Shown here: in pieces, positions 44,615 through 57,042 of the stretch
How positions within the stretch are numbered: position 1 is the stretch's first letter
How the letters are laid out: every line of letters begins with the position of its first letter
Assembly (NCBI GenBank): GCA_002286855.1
Contig: NRSV01000002.1
Span: 678,152-742,151, forward strand
Reading direction: 5' to 3'
Source: Bipolaris cookei
Taxonomy: Eukaryota; Ascomycota; Dothideomycetes; Pleosporales; Pleosporaceae
Length of the DNA: 64,000 nucleotides
Notes under the pieces: generated by a model
What the model was told of the DNA's origin: nothing
Database searches by the model: none
The model's input: the letters and a program-made list of their open reading frames with translations, nothing else
Translations under genes and position numbers: made by a program

Positions 44615-47033
44615 GCTGATAGTAGAATACTCTCAGATTGACGCTTTGGATTTTGTTACAGAGCAATCGATAGATTTACGCAATGCCGCCATGTGCTCTT
44701 ACCTTCTTGATGGAACCTATTCTCACCCCAAACACAACCTGTAGTTCAATCGCTGAGTTTAACCCTACAGCCAAACTTGCATGTGTGGTTGTTCATGTAT
44801 GCGTGCAAGTTCATGCATTCTTAGCATCACATTAGTTGTAAGTCAATCGTCATAAAACAAAGGTTGTAAGTAGTTGCGCAAAAATGTAGGTATTTGCCGG
44901 CTTATAGGTGAGAGAAGTAAGCGGACAATATAGTCAAGTTGTCTTATGTTGGTTGTCGGTAGTTGCACCGTTGCAATGGTAACATTTTCTTTTTAGCTGG
45001 TTTTCCCATAATGCCAACGAGCTCGAAATAGTCCTAACGTGGTAGACGACAGTAGTCGACATCATGAGAACCGAGAAGTTTTCCGATCACCTTGCCAGCA
45101 TGTGCAAATTCTGCTTTCACCTCCAAGGGTCGATAAGGGATGTCGTACGAGATATCATACGTACCAAAGTCAAAGAGCATTACACTCTTACTGGTGAAGC
45201 TTAGTGGTCAAGGCTAGCGACAAAGCTCAGAGGACAAGATTAAAGAACACGCATGATCTATGGCATGCTTTCAGTGGCTTTATCGCAATCGGTATTTTTA
45301 GGATGAAACCAGAGGCCATTAGAAACATGCGGCGAAAGTGTGGTTACAATTTTGTCCGCCTGCTCACGTGACAAGATATCAAACCATTGATTGCTAGCAG
45401 TAGTCTCACTCAGCTCATCGGGTCGCTCACGCCGACGCCAGGGCGACTTTCCCATTGGAACAGGAACAAAAGATGCATATGGCCACGCGGAAATAACGGG
45501 GCTGGCTGGACACCAAGCAAGAGTATGGTAATGGTTGCGTGGCTACGGATCCAGACGAACCAAGTATTAGCGTGGACCAAATTTCCACAGCAGCAGAAAG
45601 ATTGCACGCTCCACAGAATCGGGCCAGATTGTGCGGAGGATGTGTGTCGGACATAAGGCCACAAGGCGAAAGTCTGGTTCTATAGGTGGGAACGCTGATC
45701 CTCATATTAATGCCTCGAGCCGCGAACGGGAGGTGCTGAGGTGTGGCGAAGAGCGGTAGGAGGGTCCACACCCACGCGGCAGAGATCGGACATGGAATCG
45801 TTATCAAAGTATGAAATTTGGTGCCTTTGACGGCAATTGTCGACTTTGTGAGCTGCACTACGCCGGGTAAATAGGGTCAGGAGAGGTCAGGGCGACATGT
45901 GAAGGGTGAGACGCCTAGACTGCGGTACTGCGTAATCGCAAAGGGCTTAGGTCTGCTCTAGAGGCTTCTGGCACGTTTGGACGAAGGTGAGGACGAATGC
46001 AAATGCACGTTCTGCAGTGGGCAAGTACACAGTAAGCCAGCCCTCAGGCCCGTAAGGCCGCCTGAGAGAAATTGTGTGAAACATGGCTTACCAGCCCGGT
46101 CCCTGTAGCACATCGTCGCTTGAAACAGTCGTAAGATATGGCACGTACCCTCCGGGCTGCCAGCACAATGTCAGAATCACCAAATGGCGGGAAACGTCAG
46201 TCTTCGTGGCGGGGCAGGTTTTGGGTACGTATGTACGTTTGTACACCGTCTATGTCCGGTGAAAGAATGGTTTGCACCAAGCCACACGATGATGATTGCC
46301 GGAAGTCACGGCTTTGGCAGAAATCAAGATTTGGGCACTTGTTTGGGTTGATGGGCAACGAGGCCAGGGTCTCCGCCGAGACCCTGGGCTGGCGAGTAAG
46401 AACGCACTGGCCAAGTACAGTCTGGCCGCAGGTCTCTCCACTGTATAATCTACGATGACACACTCTTCCCTTGGACGCGTCAACTGTCATGAGCCTCTTG
46501 CAGCCTCCAGCGTTACGGAAGGTTTTGCCTTCATATACGTCGAGTTTAGATATAAGAGATAGTACTAGCTTCCAGGCCCGCAGGTTCCTAATCTGCAAGC
46601 TTAAGATATAAGCTGCCTGTCCACACACGCACATCTTGTTCGCACATCCTACCTCTTGACTTTGTCAGCCCAGCTATCCATTTTCTCCCTGGCTAGATCC
46701 GGAAACTAAGGCACTATATTGGGCCCGTTCTGCATGCGCCCAAGCGACGCCAACTGACACCATCGATTACGGCTACTTTTTCGGCCCAAGTACGCAATAA
46801 TTACCCTGCATATCTGCAACTGCCTGTCTACATCATCGAGCGTTCACTATCGTCTGCCCCATATATTACGAAGTCTCGCCCTCGGCTTGAAGGATTCCCT
46901 AAAGGCCAACACCCTATTAAGTTCGAGCAATACATAAACGCAGCCACTCGACGCTCCTACAACATCACATCGTCATCATCACCACTACCACTATCTATTA
47001 CACTCGACAACACCTCAACTCTCTCAAGTCACA
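44615..47033. other. 2.4 kb intergenic; long pyrimidine-rich leader at its end
   Basis: No gene recognised. A strong hairpin lies at 46364-46387. The last 150 bp before 47034 are rich in CATC/ACAAC/CACTC units, typical of an expressed fungal 5' leader for the small gene that follows. Confidence 0.45.
46364..46387. repeat. Perfect 10-bp stem hairpin
   Basis: CCAGGGTCTC, loop CGCC, GAGACCCTGG: a perfect 10-bp GC-rich stem with a 4-base loop. It is far from gene ends (about 650 bp upstream of the small gene at 47034). It has no T-run, so it does not look like a bacterial-type terminator. Confidence 0.75.
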
Positions 47034-47258
47034 ATGTTCTCCTGCGCCAACTACGAACGAGGCTGCCGAGGCCGTTGCAACCGCCTCAACGATCGATGCG
47101 ACAGCTGCCACACTCTCAACCTTCAAGTCCGAAGCAACAGCGCCTCGTCCACATCTTCAACCAACGCGCTGCCATCAGCTGCCTACTCAGCAATGACAAA
47201 CTCGTTCGCATCTCTATCTCAACTCAACAACTCGTCAACATCAACAAGGACACAATAG
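47034..47258 (+). CDS. Small Cys-rich protein, unknown
   Basis: A single exon of 74 residues. The N-terminal third carries four clustered cysteines plus two partners, CANYERGCRGRCNRLNDRC followed by CHTLNL. This resembles short zinc-binding or disulphide modules, but there is no signal peptide, so zinc binding is more likely. The rest is Ser/Asn/Thr-rich. Support comes from the fungal-style CACAATG start context after a long ATG-poor leader, and from my impression that similar short proteins occur in related fungi. I cannot name the family. Confidence 0.5.
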   Translation: MFSCANYERGCRGRCNRLNDRCDSCHTLNLQVRSNSASSTSSTNALPSAAYSAMTNSFASLSQLNNSSTSTRTQ

Positions 47259-48444
47259 TCCGTTTGCAAAGCAACAGGCAACCTCATGGCACACACTATG
47301 GGTAGCCGTCCTCCCTTCACGACAATACGAGTTTTATTCAGACATTAGCGACTTTGACGACAGGTGTTCCGGCAACACTTCCTTCTCCCAACTTTTGGGC
47401 CGACTTTGGCTTTAGCCTATCTTAGGGGATTAACGGTGCGGGACAGCGCACTTGGTTAGCATTCACACGGGCATGCGAGATTTTCTGGACGTTTTCTTCT
47501 CGCTTATTTTTCTCTCTACACACTTTGTATTCATACACCGCTACACTTTCCATTCACATGTTTTTTTTCTTATTCTTTCTTCTCTTCGGGAAGACTCGGT
47601 TGCAGGCGTTTTGGACAGACAGGGTGTGCATGATGTGGCGTCGATTGGGGCCATGCAACCACCCGCCCCCAGCACAAGCTACTCTGGGAGGAAAACTTGG
47701 CATATACCCATGATTGGTCGGTTTGGAAACCGAGGCGCAAGCTCTCTCTTTCTCTCTTGCTCTTGTAGTGAAACAATCACACCAATTGCACTCCGACGTT
47801 TTTGAACCCACCTCACCTGACCAAGTTTTTTCTGCATTTTGTTCCCGCTATGCGTGACGCATGACTTGCAGCAAAGATCCTTACACCCCAATATTCAGCC
47901 TCGTTTATTTTTCCCTCGCGTGTTCATTTTTTGCGGGGATAGCGAAGAAGCGAGTAGAAAATGAAGCCATACGTAAGACGAGGTACGCAAAGAAAGAAAA
48001 AAAGGATAGAGGCCAGGATTCCGTCCCCACAGCCTCGCCTAGAACACGAGGTCCCCGAACCACTCGCCTCACTCTCCCTTTTTCCCTTTATCACTCTTCT
48101 CCTTTATCCCTTTTTTTAATCCCCTAGCTATCGCCCTCCCTTTTCTTTCGCCTTCGCGGAAAACAAAACGGTATAATCACAATATGACACGTTTTACAAG
48201 CAAAACCCAAAAGCGACGCCGAACAGCCTACGCAGCATATTCGTACTCAAAGTAGTTCCGCAATGCCCATCACTTTGACACTAATTCCCTAAACTAGCGT
48301 GCCGTCCCCTCTCTCTGCAAGCCCCGGGAACCAACGTTAGAGAGGGAGGGAAAAAGAGAGAACTGCGGTTCCGCGTCGGCTTTGTTCCCTCAGGAACCAA
48401 GAGCGTGAGAGACTCCACAATAGGGAAAGCATGAAAGAGCAGGG

Positions 48445-48473
48445 CCAGCCAGCCAGCCAGCCAGCCAGCCAGC
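48445..48473. repeat. CCAG tetranucleotide microsatellite
   Basis: Seven perfect CCAG units, followed by a run of nine A. A simple repeat in non-coding DNA. Confidence 0.9.
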
Positions 48474-50319
48474 AAAAAAAAAGAGACAGAGACACAGAGT
48501 CCAGACACATAGATCGACAATAAGATGCAACATCAGAGGGCCTGGCTGGGGGAAGCATGTACTCTAGACAAGCGCTGGGATCGCAGTTTTGGCTGGCGAT
48601 CGCCTCCCCTCCCTCAACGTGGGTGGCCCCGGAGTATGTCACAGGGTGGGCGCAATCGCGAAGGGGCTAGAACGCATTGCATGCGAGAGTAGGTTTTTTA
48701 AACGGAGTAGGTTGGGCGCGGTGCAGCGCAACAGTTGGAGGCCCGCTGCAGAGTGACGTCTGTGGCTGGCCTTTCTGGCGTAAAGCAGTAGCCCAAGTGC
48801 GTGCTTGTGTGTTGAAGGGAAGTGAGCATGTACGTAGTGCACAGAGGCAGTTAGGTCTGGCTTGGAGCATGTTCGTGGTGATTTGCGTTATTTCATATGT
48901 AGTCAAAGACGTAGAGTTTTTACGAGGCTGATTACGAAAGAAAATAGTACCAGAGATTGTGTTGTCGGTGTTCTTAGAGGGCTGCTCCGAATGTGTCGCC
49001 GCTTCGGCACCGCAGTCGTCGAGTCCGCTTTGGGTTGAGCCGACGCGATACCATGCGCACAAGCGCCCTTGGCCAAGAGACAAAGGCCTGAATCTTGGTG
49101 TTGCAAAGATGGCGGCCGTGGAGTAGAATAACAAGCCAAGGCAACTGATGCTGCAAATCTTTAGTCATACCAATGCTCTACTTTGTCGCAAAGCTGCCTA
49201 GGCAACAATAGTCACCTCATCCCTGTCCGGCAGTGCATGTACGTGCTCTTTACTCTCCCTGCCCAAAGCTTATGCATACCTGCCCATATTTCCTGTCTCT
49301 CTTCCTAATGCGCATTGCAGATCAGCTTTGCAGTGAATCCGACCGGCGGCGCAAAAAGTTGCCATGTCAACTGCACGTCGGTGTACAGATTTCCATGGGG
49401 GAGACCGACAACCCAATACACGGGTGCCCAGTTGCCCAACGCGTTACATTACATGTGTACAACACATGCGTCCCGCCTCGTGATGAGCGACAAAAGAGCC
49501 CAACGCCCAACGAAAGCACGCACATGCACACGCGCGTATGGCTGTCGTATACCACCCTTCAAACACCATGCACTTGCAGCTTCCGGTGCATTTCGTCGCG
49601 TATACGTGTAGTCATCGTGACAACTCCACACATGCGCTCCCCTCCATTCCCCCAACCACCACGTTACACAGTCTAAGTCAACCAAGATACCTAGATAAAA
49701 ACTGCCCCTATCAAAACAAAGCTATTACTTGCAATCAGCCGCCTCTACCTGTCACACTTATATAGCTATTCAGCTCTCAGATACTGCTATGCAGTATACT
49801 GTACCTTTTTGAGCACGTGATGGTCTCGGTGGAGCCGAGCCAAGTATCGTCACATTACCACAACGCAGTTAAAAAAATCATTCTATATATAGAATAACTA
49901 GACTTTTCGTATAGATTAATACACTATAAGAGGAGATTATATCACTTTATAATGCGAATGTATGATTACACCCTATCAATGTCACGCTATTTTGGTGGGT
50001 GTAGTTTTCATCCGAATATTTCGGTCGACCAAGAGACGCAGTCCCTCACCCACCTTCGCTTGACAATAAACCCCAGTAATCTATGTAGTACCTAACGGCG
50101 ATCAAACTTATCGGAGCTCTATATTAAAAACGGCCAGCAGCTTTCTTCTTCCCGGACTAACCCTCCATCCGAGAACATAAAGGCGCCGTCACAAGCGCAA
50201 AGAGTAGTGTGTGTAAAAGCCACTGGTGCTAACATTGTTTCGACAAATGTTCTCCAAGTTGCTTCACCCAGCAAGATATTTAGTCCTACTGATTCTGTGA
50301 TACATCATGAGGTAGAGGG

Positions 50320-50426
50320 GGGAGTAAGTACGATGGTAATTGGGTAGAGGTAGAGGCAGAGTCTCATGTAAGCCTGTCTTTACCATCATCCCCTACCCAT
50401 TTACCATATTATATATACTTACCTCC
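50320..50426. repeat. Imperfect inverted repeat in AT-rich DNA
   Basis: The arm at 50320-50347 (GGAGTAAGTACGATGGTAAT and on to GGGTAG) matches the reverse complement of 50393-50426 (CTACCCATTTACCATATTAT and on to TTACCTCC), with small insertions. About 45 bp separate the arms. It could be a small MITE-like element or paired ends of one. No target-site duplication could be defined. Confidence 0.5.
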
Positions 50427-51247
50427 TGGCAGATAGTCTGTAGGGTGATAATGGAATTTTATTTGCTCAAGGTTCTACGTGATGTCGTAGCTAAGTTACA
50501 TTGCTTCTTATTTAGATAGAGACGTTAAGCTTGAGTAAACAAACAAATAAAACAAACACCAACCTCTTACTTCGTAGGAACAGCTAATCACCTATCTCAT
50601 AACATAACTACCGCCGTAATTTTTAAATAGCAAAAGTAGTCTATGGCTTAAGAACTATGCCCGAGGTGGTGAATTCATAGCCAAACTACACGTAGTTAGA
50701 AATTCCAAGCGAAATAAGTCCCTTCTATTCTTCTCCTTCTGATTTAGAAAATATTACTAATTAGTATACTCCTCCCGTATCGAAGCTACTATACTACCAT
50801 AACAAGTTTCCCCTCACTTGCAACACCAAGCTTTAAGTACGGTAAAATAGGGATACAAAGCAGAGGGAGAGCAGAACTGTGCGGAAAGCCCTAAGATTTA
50901 AATGACTGGGAAAAACCGTCTTCTGTTTGTACGGAATCACCGCTGGCCTGAATCGCTGGTTCCGTATATCTGTATACATATATGGGCCCGTTGTCACGGA
51001 GTTAGAGTGTTAGGCTCTATCAGCCTGCGAGGACGCAGTAAGCTCAAGTATCAGCCATACAAGCAACAAGTCAATCTTTTTTCCTGTGCTTGCCTTTTTG
51101 GCTGAGTGGTTGGCGCGTATGGCTGCGTGCTTGGCTACTCTAGGAGCCCGCCCTGACACCAGTTTGGTACCATAACGAATTTCGCAAAAAGATGTTCATT
51201 TTGTTTGTCTGCTTCTCTGCCTTCACAAGAGTTTCTCTCCCACATCA

Positions 51248-52345
51248 ATGAAAAGCATGACTTCGACTAACCCCGCATCTGCCCAAGTGGCGCTCATTAC
51301 GGGTGGCGCCTCGAGTATAGGGTTGGGTGTAGCAAAGCACCTCGTCGAGCACGGCTGGAATGTCATGATTGTCGACTTCAACGTAGAGGGCGGGCGGAAA
51401 ACAGCACGGGAGCTCAGAGACGACAAGGTGCTCCTCACGCATGCTGATTTTGCAGATTACGAGCAGCTAGCCAAACTCTTTTTTGCAATGTGGAAGCAAT
51501 GGTCACGGCTCAACTTTGTATTTGCCAATGCGGTCAGGCTTGCTTTTTTTCTTTTTGTCTCTGTCTACGTGTGCGAATTCGGATTCGTGCTTTTTTTTGA
51601 TTGACGGAACTAGTACAGCATCTCCGACAAGGTGGATTTCGTGCTGCCCGTTGTGTAACAAGAAAATGGTGCGCCCGTGAAGCCGGATACCTCAATCATT
51701 GACGTCTGTCTGAATGCTGTGCTGTACTCGGCACACATTGCATTGCAATACTTCCGCAAGAATCCTGATGGAGCAGGGAGGCTGGTTCCGACGTCGAGTT
51801 TGGCAGGTCTTTATCCGGTATCCGGTCGTACAATGTACACGGCTGCGAAGCATGGGGTAAAGTTCACACCGCGCACACGAGTAATTGTCGCTTCCCCCAC
51901 TGACCATCTTTCCCTAGGTCATTGGCATGACTAGGACCTTAGCCATGGGGCTCAAAAAGACCGGAGAACCTGTTACTGTTAATTGCATATGCCCAGGTGT
52001 ATATATATGTGTGTGGATGCATAGCATTGTTTTTATCCCACGAGATTTTCTGTTTTAACAAAAGCGCTAGCCATGGTTGAAACCACCATAAATGAGTATA
52101 TACCGATACCGGAAGACTTGAGGAAGTATATAACGCCTTAATCAACCATTACGCGTGCTATAGATGGCTTCTTGACCGATCCAAGCAAGAATAGGCTTGT
52201 GGCAGAGTTATCAACCACCAAAATTCTCTACCGGGCGCAGTCAGAGTGGGGTGACGAAGCAGTAAGGGCGGTCATGGCCGTTGACTACGAGGCATTTATG
52301 AAGGCTCATTTCGCCAAGATGGCTAAGGAGAAAGCCGGCCTCTGA
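51248..52345 (+). pseudogene. Short-chain dehydrogenase pseudogene
   Basis: It starts MKSMTSTNPASAQVALITGG with the Rossmann motif TGGASSIGLG, the NFVFANA segment (NAG motif altered), TSSLAGLYPVSGRTMYTAAKHG with the catalytic Ser and YxxxK, then ALGLKKTG-type sequence and a C-terminus ending MAKEKAGL. Introns at 51857-51917 and 51997-52064 are clean. Two in-frame TAA codons interrupt it, at 51656-51658 (just before QENGAPVKPDTS) and 52139-52141 (between KYITP and STITRAIDGF). The first exon junction (about 51533-51617) lacks a donor that preserves the NAG motif. The family resembles 15-hydroxyprostaglandin-dehydrogenase-type SDRs. Probably a recently inactivated gene next to an AT-rich island. 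Confidence 0.75.
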
Positions 52346-52557
52346 TGCTGCCACGGATCGAGTTGGAGAGAAACCCAAGGTTTTTGTCGCATGTGAATTT
52401 TCGCGAAGAGTCTTGATATGATGCTTTTTTTTGCTTTATGGACTATGTATTCTCAGTTCTTCTGTATAAAATCATTTGTTTCATCATCATCATCATCCAC
52501 TACAATGACACGCAACCATCAGAGTTATTTTCAAGGAAGAGACCACCATATATCTAG

Positions 52558-52705
52558 CCCTCGTTGAGCTTCTTCTCCCAGTAGCCGCTGTCGACGGTAT
52601 CCGAGGTACCGGTTGGCTTCTTCAGGATAACGATCTGGAACTAGCCTCCGCCAGCAAGGTTTGCGGACCTTTGGCTTTCTGAGATGCATTAGCGTGAACA
52701 ACGTC
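52558..52705 (-). pseudogene. Degenerate last exon of an unrecognised gene
   Basis: On the minus strand one frame reads SANLAGGG, then a TAG at about 52642, then FQIVILKKPTG and VDSGYWEKKLNEG to a stop. The sequence around the stop is coherent, and CAG to TAG would explain it. An intron-like GTTAGT...CACAG lies upstream, with a short KDKSANGTNTKPTKPK-like exon near 52800. Too little remains to name it. Confidence 0.35.
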
Positions 52706-55193
52706 TGTGATCTATTGATACTGATAGCTATAAGAACTATGTTTTTGTATAACTAACTTTGGCTTAGTCGGCTTGGTGTTTGTGCCATTTGCCGACTTGT
52801 CCTTTTCCCGAGACTACATACTAGTTAGGGGTTTGGTCGTGGGGAATGCGCTAAGAGGATTGTTGAGAGGGGTAGTGACGTCATTCCGAGGAGGGGAATG
52901 AATCTAGGCTCTTTCTTGTGGTGGAGAAGGAATGAGTCTAAAAGAGGGGGCTTTATGCATTGTGGAGATAGAAGTGTAATGGCCTAAAAGTAGTTCTTGG
53001 GACTATGTATGTATGCGGGAAGAACGGGTTGATGGGCCGAGGTGAAGGGAATAGTGGGATTGGAGTTTGAGGACTAGATGAGTTGGGAAGGGTTTCCTTG
53101 TTATGAATGTAGGCGTGCATACAGTATGGCTTTACATGGGTAAGATGTGCATAAGGGAAGTACTGCTGTAGCTGACCGTGAGATATTCCTTGGTTGAAAT
53201 AGAGTACAGACCCCTGTTCACCATACACGACAAGAAATATCAGCTTCCTCGAACAATACCTTTTCTTCCGACTAACTCCCAAATCTCATAAAAAATTAGA
53301 ATGTCGATAACACGCACATCGCCTACCTCTCTCTAAAATGAAATATGTAATCCCCCCTCATTACCGAATCTCCCTCACCAACGACACTCCCTCCCAACCC
53401 TACAGTAACTAATCACAAAAACATGCCCTCGGTATATCCGTCTACTTCTACACCAGCTGTACACGTAGAAACTCCCTCCAACCAATCTCATTTAACCTAA
53501 AACGCACGCACACGCGTGCATATCACAGCCTTCGGGTATCTCTCGGCCCACCAACGCTTTCTAAGCAAGCTGCTTGCCCTCTCTTGCGCGCCACACTCCC
53601 CTCCCGCCATCACGTCTTCAAAAGATAGGCGTCGCACATGATTCCTTGTACTGCCCTCGCTTCAGAGAGAAGCGTACGTTTGCGCGGCTGGGAGAGGGAA
53701 AAAAGCGCGAATGCCGCGGTGTGCGGTTTGCCATGGCTTTAGACTGAGCCGACCGATATGCGGATAGCATAGGGTGTACACTTCATACGTATGCAAGGGG
53801 AGGTGACATACTTAGTCACCACCTTCCTTACCCTCTGCTAAAGATAGCGCTCAACCATTTTCTCTAACCACTATCCTTTTCGTGCGATTAGTGGTTTTCG
53901 GGGTATCTCCGCAGGGGAGAGCTGTATTTAGAGCTGACAAACAGGTACCTTTTTCCGCTTTGCTGACTGGACTGGGGAATAGGGGAGCGTGAGGCTCTAA
54001 AAATGAGATTTGCACTGCTGTCAGCGGGAACAAGGGAAGCGGTGTCCTAATGTGGTCATTGATACTGGTGATTGCTTCGCTGTTGGGGTGTAAGCAAGGC
54101 TGATATACGTCACGTGGGGATATGGGATGCGGACAGTCAATACGCGCACGGATGTAGATGCTTGTGTACGTACCGCGGAATTGGAGCTCAAAGATAACAG
54201 GATATGGAACTCTATGGTAGTGTATTAATAATGCGACAAGGCTGGGCGAGCCTGTCCCATCGCACAGCAATGTGTATGTCCGCGTGATAAAGGCTCTTTT
54301 TGGTGATCGAATCCGCATTTTTAATCACTCGTGCTTATTCACACATGTCAGATTTTGGTCGACGGCGCGCAGGGCGCGTGTGGCACCTTTCTGGAAGGGA
54401 GAAAGACGGACGTGGGGTACATCAGCCCTACCCGTTGTTGTATGACGTCGCGTTGCCTCTTCCTGTCCTTGGGGCATACAGGCGATTGGTGCAAAAGGTA
54501 AGCAGCAACATAGGTTGTATTGGCTGCCCCGAGGTAGATCGATGAATCATGTGCTAGATTGGTCACATAGTCCCAAGGACAACAGTAAAATCGGCGCCCT
54601 GGGCTTCATACATACTCGCCGAAGAGGCGGGCTGGAGAACAGCATACGTGATTCCCATCTTATTGACCAGATAGCGCTCAGAATCGGACACAAGCATCGA
54701 CAAGCCTTCCACTCTGACGGGAACGGTCCGCGCTACAAAATGGGGCCACACATCGGGCCGTCGTCCAATCTGCACCGCCATTGTGCTGAATCATCGCGAC
54801 CATGGTTGCAGATGAGAAGAGCAATCCGCGCCCTTAGGCCCAAAGGAGAAAGGGGAGATGATCAAATCCCTCTGATATGAGAAGCGAAAAAAAAGTGTAT
54901 GTGCGGTGCATTTCTTGTCGCATACACATGTCCTATTTCTTCCATTCACCGTGCATCATGGTTACCGATGTGCCGTAGCTTGAGACAGACAGACACAGTA
55001 CATAATACCAGCTGAGGCGGCAAACTCCTGCCCGGTTGCTGGTTGAAAACATTGAGCACCGTCAGCACCTTTTGCTTGTCTTGGCTTTGACTTCTTGGCA
55101 ACATTGCTGGCCCTCTTTCCGAATCGTCTTGGTTTGCCTTGTTTTGGACGTACGACTGTTTACTCGCATCTTTTTCTTATACTGTAACGTAGG
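52706..55193. other. 2.5 kb intergenic, nothing firm
   Basis: Several open frames of 70-155 codons exist (for example 53851-54318 minus and 54563-54781 minus), but none has a domain, a convincing start context or joinable exons. A 72-codon minus frame at 54563-54781 has slightly coding-like sequence and could be an old fragment. Confidence 0.45.
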
Positions 55194-57042
55194 ATGAGTG
55201 TGTCTTTGTCACCAGGCGCCCAGCCGAAGAAGACCAATTACAGGGTCCGCTTTCGGCATGGTGTGTTTCCGGATGCAGAAGGTCAAGCAAGCCGAGCAGA
55301 TATCAAAAAGTACGATTACTTTTTCGCTGCCGGGCAGAGATGGGTTGGTACTGCAGGCAAGTGTATGTTCAAGCCTCCCCAGTCGAGTCGCTTCTGAGCG
55401 ACTGATAAGCATTATGCGATCACTGAAACAGCATCGCAGTGAATTTTATCGACGAGACCAGACTTGTAGCTGAAGAATGCGAAAATCCGGGATCTGCAGG
55501 CGAGAGGAGGACATCGAAACATGTGAATCGTTCACGGACATCGGGGAGATTGTCAGGCTTTGCAACGACAAGTCCCCGGACGAGAGAGCGACGTTTACCT
55601 CTGCGAAGTGGGACTTGGGATAATCAAGCGCAAACATCTACGAACAGCCAGAGGCATGTTCCTCCATGGCATGCCCAACGTCATACGAGTCCGGCTCCAG
55701 GCTCGGTCTCCAATTATTCCAGTCTCGATGAGCCATCGCCTACAGACTCAGAGTCTAACGGCCCTTCACCACGCCCACACCCTGCAGCAAATTCAGTTGC
55801 CGACGTAGCTTGGCCCCTCACTGATCCAATCGAAGCGTATCTATTTCGCTTCTGGATCGAAAAGACTGCAGTATCACTCGACATTATAAGTCCAATAGCC
55901 GTGTTCAAAAAAGTAGTTCCAAGACTTGCTTTTGAGAATGCGATGCTTATGAATGCAATTTTCATGACATCTACCCAACATGTCTTGCGCCATGACCCGC
56001 ATTTCCCTGCCAGACCTTATGTGTATCATGACAGGATCCTACAGGACCTCATTCCATACCTAGCGGAGAAAGGCAGGATCGAGGACGAGGCAACGCTGGT
56101 AACGGCGATGCTTCTCAGAACATTTGAAGAGTTCCACGGTGTGTAATGACAAAGCAAAGAAAGTGAGATGTTTGGCTGACAAACAACCAGCAGGTACGCA
56201 GGGTCAAACCCACCTCTCTACATATGAGCTTTTCCATGGCACCGAGGGTTGGCTGCTCGATATGTCTAGTCTGGTCGTGCAGGCTTGTCTCATGATTCAC
56301 GTAAATTCCGAAGTGTGTCAAGCGCTTCTCAATCGCCCAAGTTTGCGCATCGATTATGGAAACTCCATTTTACCTGCATTAGCCCTACCAGAAGATGAAG
56401 CTTCTTGGGGTAACCGAATATTATGGTTGAATGCGCGCATCCTGCAGTGGATGGCGACACACAATCGCACAGCAGACGAGCGGCAGTACTTGAGCAATCT
56501 TGTTGATGAATGGGAATTGATGCGGCCAGCAACTTTCAATGCGCTCTTTTACAAAGAAGACTTGTACGTTACGGAATACTTTCCAGAACTATGGTTCTCC
56601 GGTCCTTGCTATGGTAAGTTTGGGTAGCAATCAGCCCGCTATTTTCATGACTGACATTGCTTAAGCTGATGCAAACCAACACTTGCGGATATGTCGCATT
56701 GCACTAGCAGCTAGTTACCTCGACACCGAATTTGCGTACCCCCATGGAGACGGGGTTGTCGCATCCATACAAGACGAAATACTTAGAGGACTGAAAGAAA
56801 TGGTGGCTATTGCTCGATGCAATACCCACTGCATATCGGCACCATGGAAAGCAGCGCATGCTGTGCACAAATTTGCAGTGCTGTTGAGCGATAAGATGGC
56901 ACATTTCAAGATGATAGAATTTCTAGACGAGGTGAACACCATGGGCATGCCAACAGCGGCATCGATAAAGTACCTCGCTGAGCAGTGGAGCTGGAGGAAC
57001 AATGCTAGCGAATGGCAACAAGTCAAGAGCAGCCTCATCTAG
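55194..57042 (+). pseudogene. Fungal_trans_2-type regulator with a destroyed zinc cluster
   Basis: The body is intact: exons of about 55432-56138, 56191-56613 and 56666-57042 (52 bp introns) encode a fungal-specific regulator domain with DPIEAYLFRFWIEKTAVSLD, LLRTFEEFHG, GTEGWLLDMSS and LWFSGPCYADANQHLRICRIA. The exon upstream (55194-55365) should hold the Zn2Cys6 cluster. Instead, its recognisable parts lie in three different frames: VRFRHG (frame 1), CFRMQKVKQAEQ in place of C-x2-C-R...KVKC-D-E (frame 2), and CRAEMGWYC (frame 3), with the first cysteines missing. I infer a frameshifted, cysteine-poor, non-binding cluster. A missed alternative first exon is the other possibility. The 3' end overlaps the convergent phosphatase gene by 8 bp. 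Confidence 0.6.

Larger units (their letters stand above)
47259..51247. other. 4 kb gene-free tract, AT-rich from about 49.8 kb
   Basis: No gene. The first part may be a long 3' UTR and further intergenic sequence rich in CTCTCT and poly-T. It contains a CCAG microsatellite and, from about 49860 to 50850, an AT-rich stretch with an inverted repeat at 50320-50426. This looks like an old transposon-type island, but no coding remnant is readable. Confidence 0.5.

Noticed and set aside
51098..51180. A-box-like TTGGCTGAGTGGTTGGCGCG suggesting a tRNA gene
   Set aside because: No B-box (GGTTCGANNCC type) follows at the right distance, and neither an anticodon stem nor an acceptor stem can be paired. 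At most it is a tRNA-derived fragment.
53851..54318. 155-codon minus-strand open frame
   Set aside because: No recognisable motif, no good start context, and the composition is unlike neighbouring real genes.
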